Shown here: piece after piece, positions 5,210-5,326 of the stretch | Numbering within the stretch: position 1 is the first letter of the stretch | Layout: every line of letters starts with the position of its first letter | Assembly (NCBI GenBank): GCA_003219225.1 | Contig: QHPZ01000137.1 | Coordinates: forward strand, 6,207 to 11,532 | Source: Verrucomicrobiota bacterium | GTDB taxonomy: Bacteria; Verrucomicrobiota; Verrucomicrobiia; Chthoniobacterales; UBA10450 | Length of the DNA stretch: 5,326 nucleotides | Direction of reading: 5' to 3' | The notes under the pieces: generated by a model | The model's input: the letters and a program-made list of their open reading frames with translations, nothing else | The model's database searches: none | Told to the model about the DNA's origin: nothing | Made by a program: the position numbers and the translations under genes

Positions 5210-5326
5210 CTACTTATCCGGTGGAACCAAGTCGAGCGATCTGTTGAGCACGGTCGGAGCACAATGGTTTCGCAGCAGCACCCAGAGTGGCAATACATGC
5301 CGAATAGCTTGCTTTTGTTTCGCAAT
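5210..5326 (-). CDS. Possible C-terminal tail of an upstream gene (partial)
   Basis: On the minus strand a frame is open from the window edge to a TAG at 5212-5210, encoding 38 residues that end NRSLDLVPPDK. The stop touches the transporter's GTG start with no base between, the arrangement of a translationally coupled operon, which is the main argument for it being real. Against this, 38 codons can be open by chance, a second minus frame is also open for 36 codons, third-position GC is only about half, and I recognise no family. If it is not a gene, these 117 bp are the transporter's promoter and leader region, in which I see no clear promoter. Confidence 0.3.
   Translation of the reverse strand: MAKQKQAIRHVLPLWVLLRNHCAPTVLNRSLDLVPPDK

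Overview
The window carries five recognisable protein genes, one possible gene tail at the right edge, and three palindromic or tandem repeat structures in the gaps. The base composition is moderately GC-rich, Shine-Dalgarno sequences are weak or absent before every start, and short dispersed-looking palindromic repeats fill the intergenic spaces. Together with the style of the proteins this suggests a soil Verrucomicrobiota-type bacterium (Chthoniobacterales / 'Udaeobacter'-like). That assignment is an impression from sequence style and not a database result.

Layout from left to right. Positions 27-99 hold two inverted copies of a 25-bp hairpin repeat. Then, all on the minus strand and therefore transcribed right to left, come a polysaccharide deacetylase (3100 down to 1890, broken by a frameshift near 2165), ffh (1824-505, the signal recognition particle GTPase) and rpsP (440-120, ribosomal protein S16). 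The ffh-rpsP pairing is a classic bacterial neighbourhood. The gap between them holds an inverted array of 9-bp repeats that also encodes the last residues of Ffh. A second hairpin (1864-1885) lies between the deacetylase stop and ffh. At 3101-3236 a divergent intergenic region separates the deacetylase from a plus-strand lipoprotein N-acetylmuramoyl-L-alanine amidase (3237-3959). The amidase converges, with only 11 bp between stops, on a minus-strand MFS transporter (5209-3971). The transporter carries the signature of Jen1-type monocarboxylate permeases. An open frame running off the right edge ends with TAG directly against the transporter's GTG start.

Functionally there are three themes: co-translational protein targeting and translation (ffh, rpsP), envelope remodelling (secreted deacetylase and amidase, divergently arranged) and uptake of short carboxylic acids (MFS). 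I see no defence system, CRISPR, mobile-element gene, tRNA or rRNA. The least ordinary content is the repeat biology: a REPIN-like doublet with a compensatory base change, and a 9-bp repeat array that has apparently grown into the 3' end of an essential gene.
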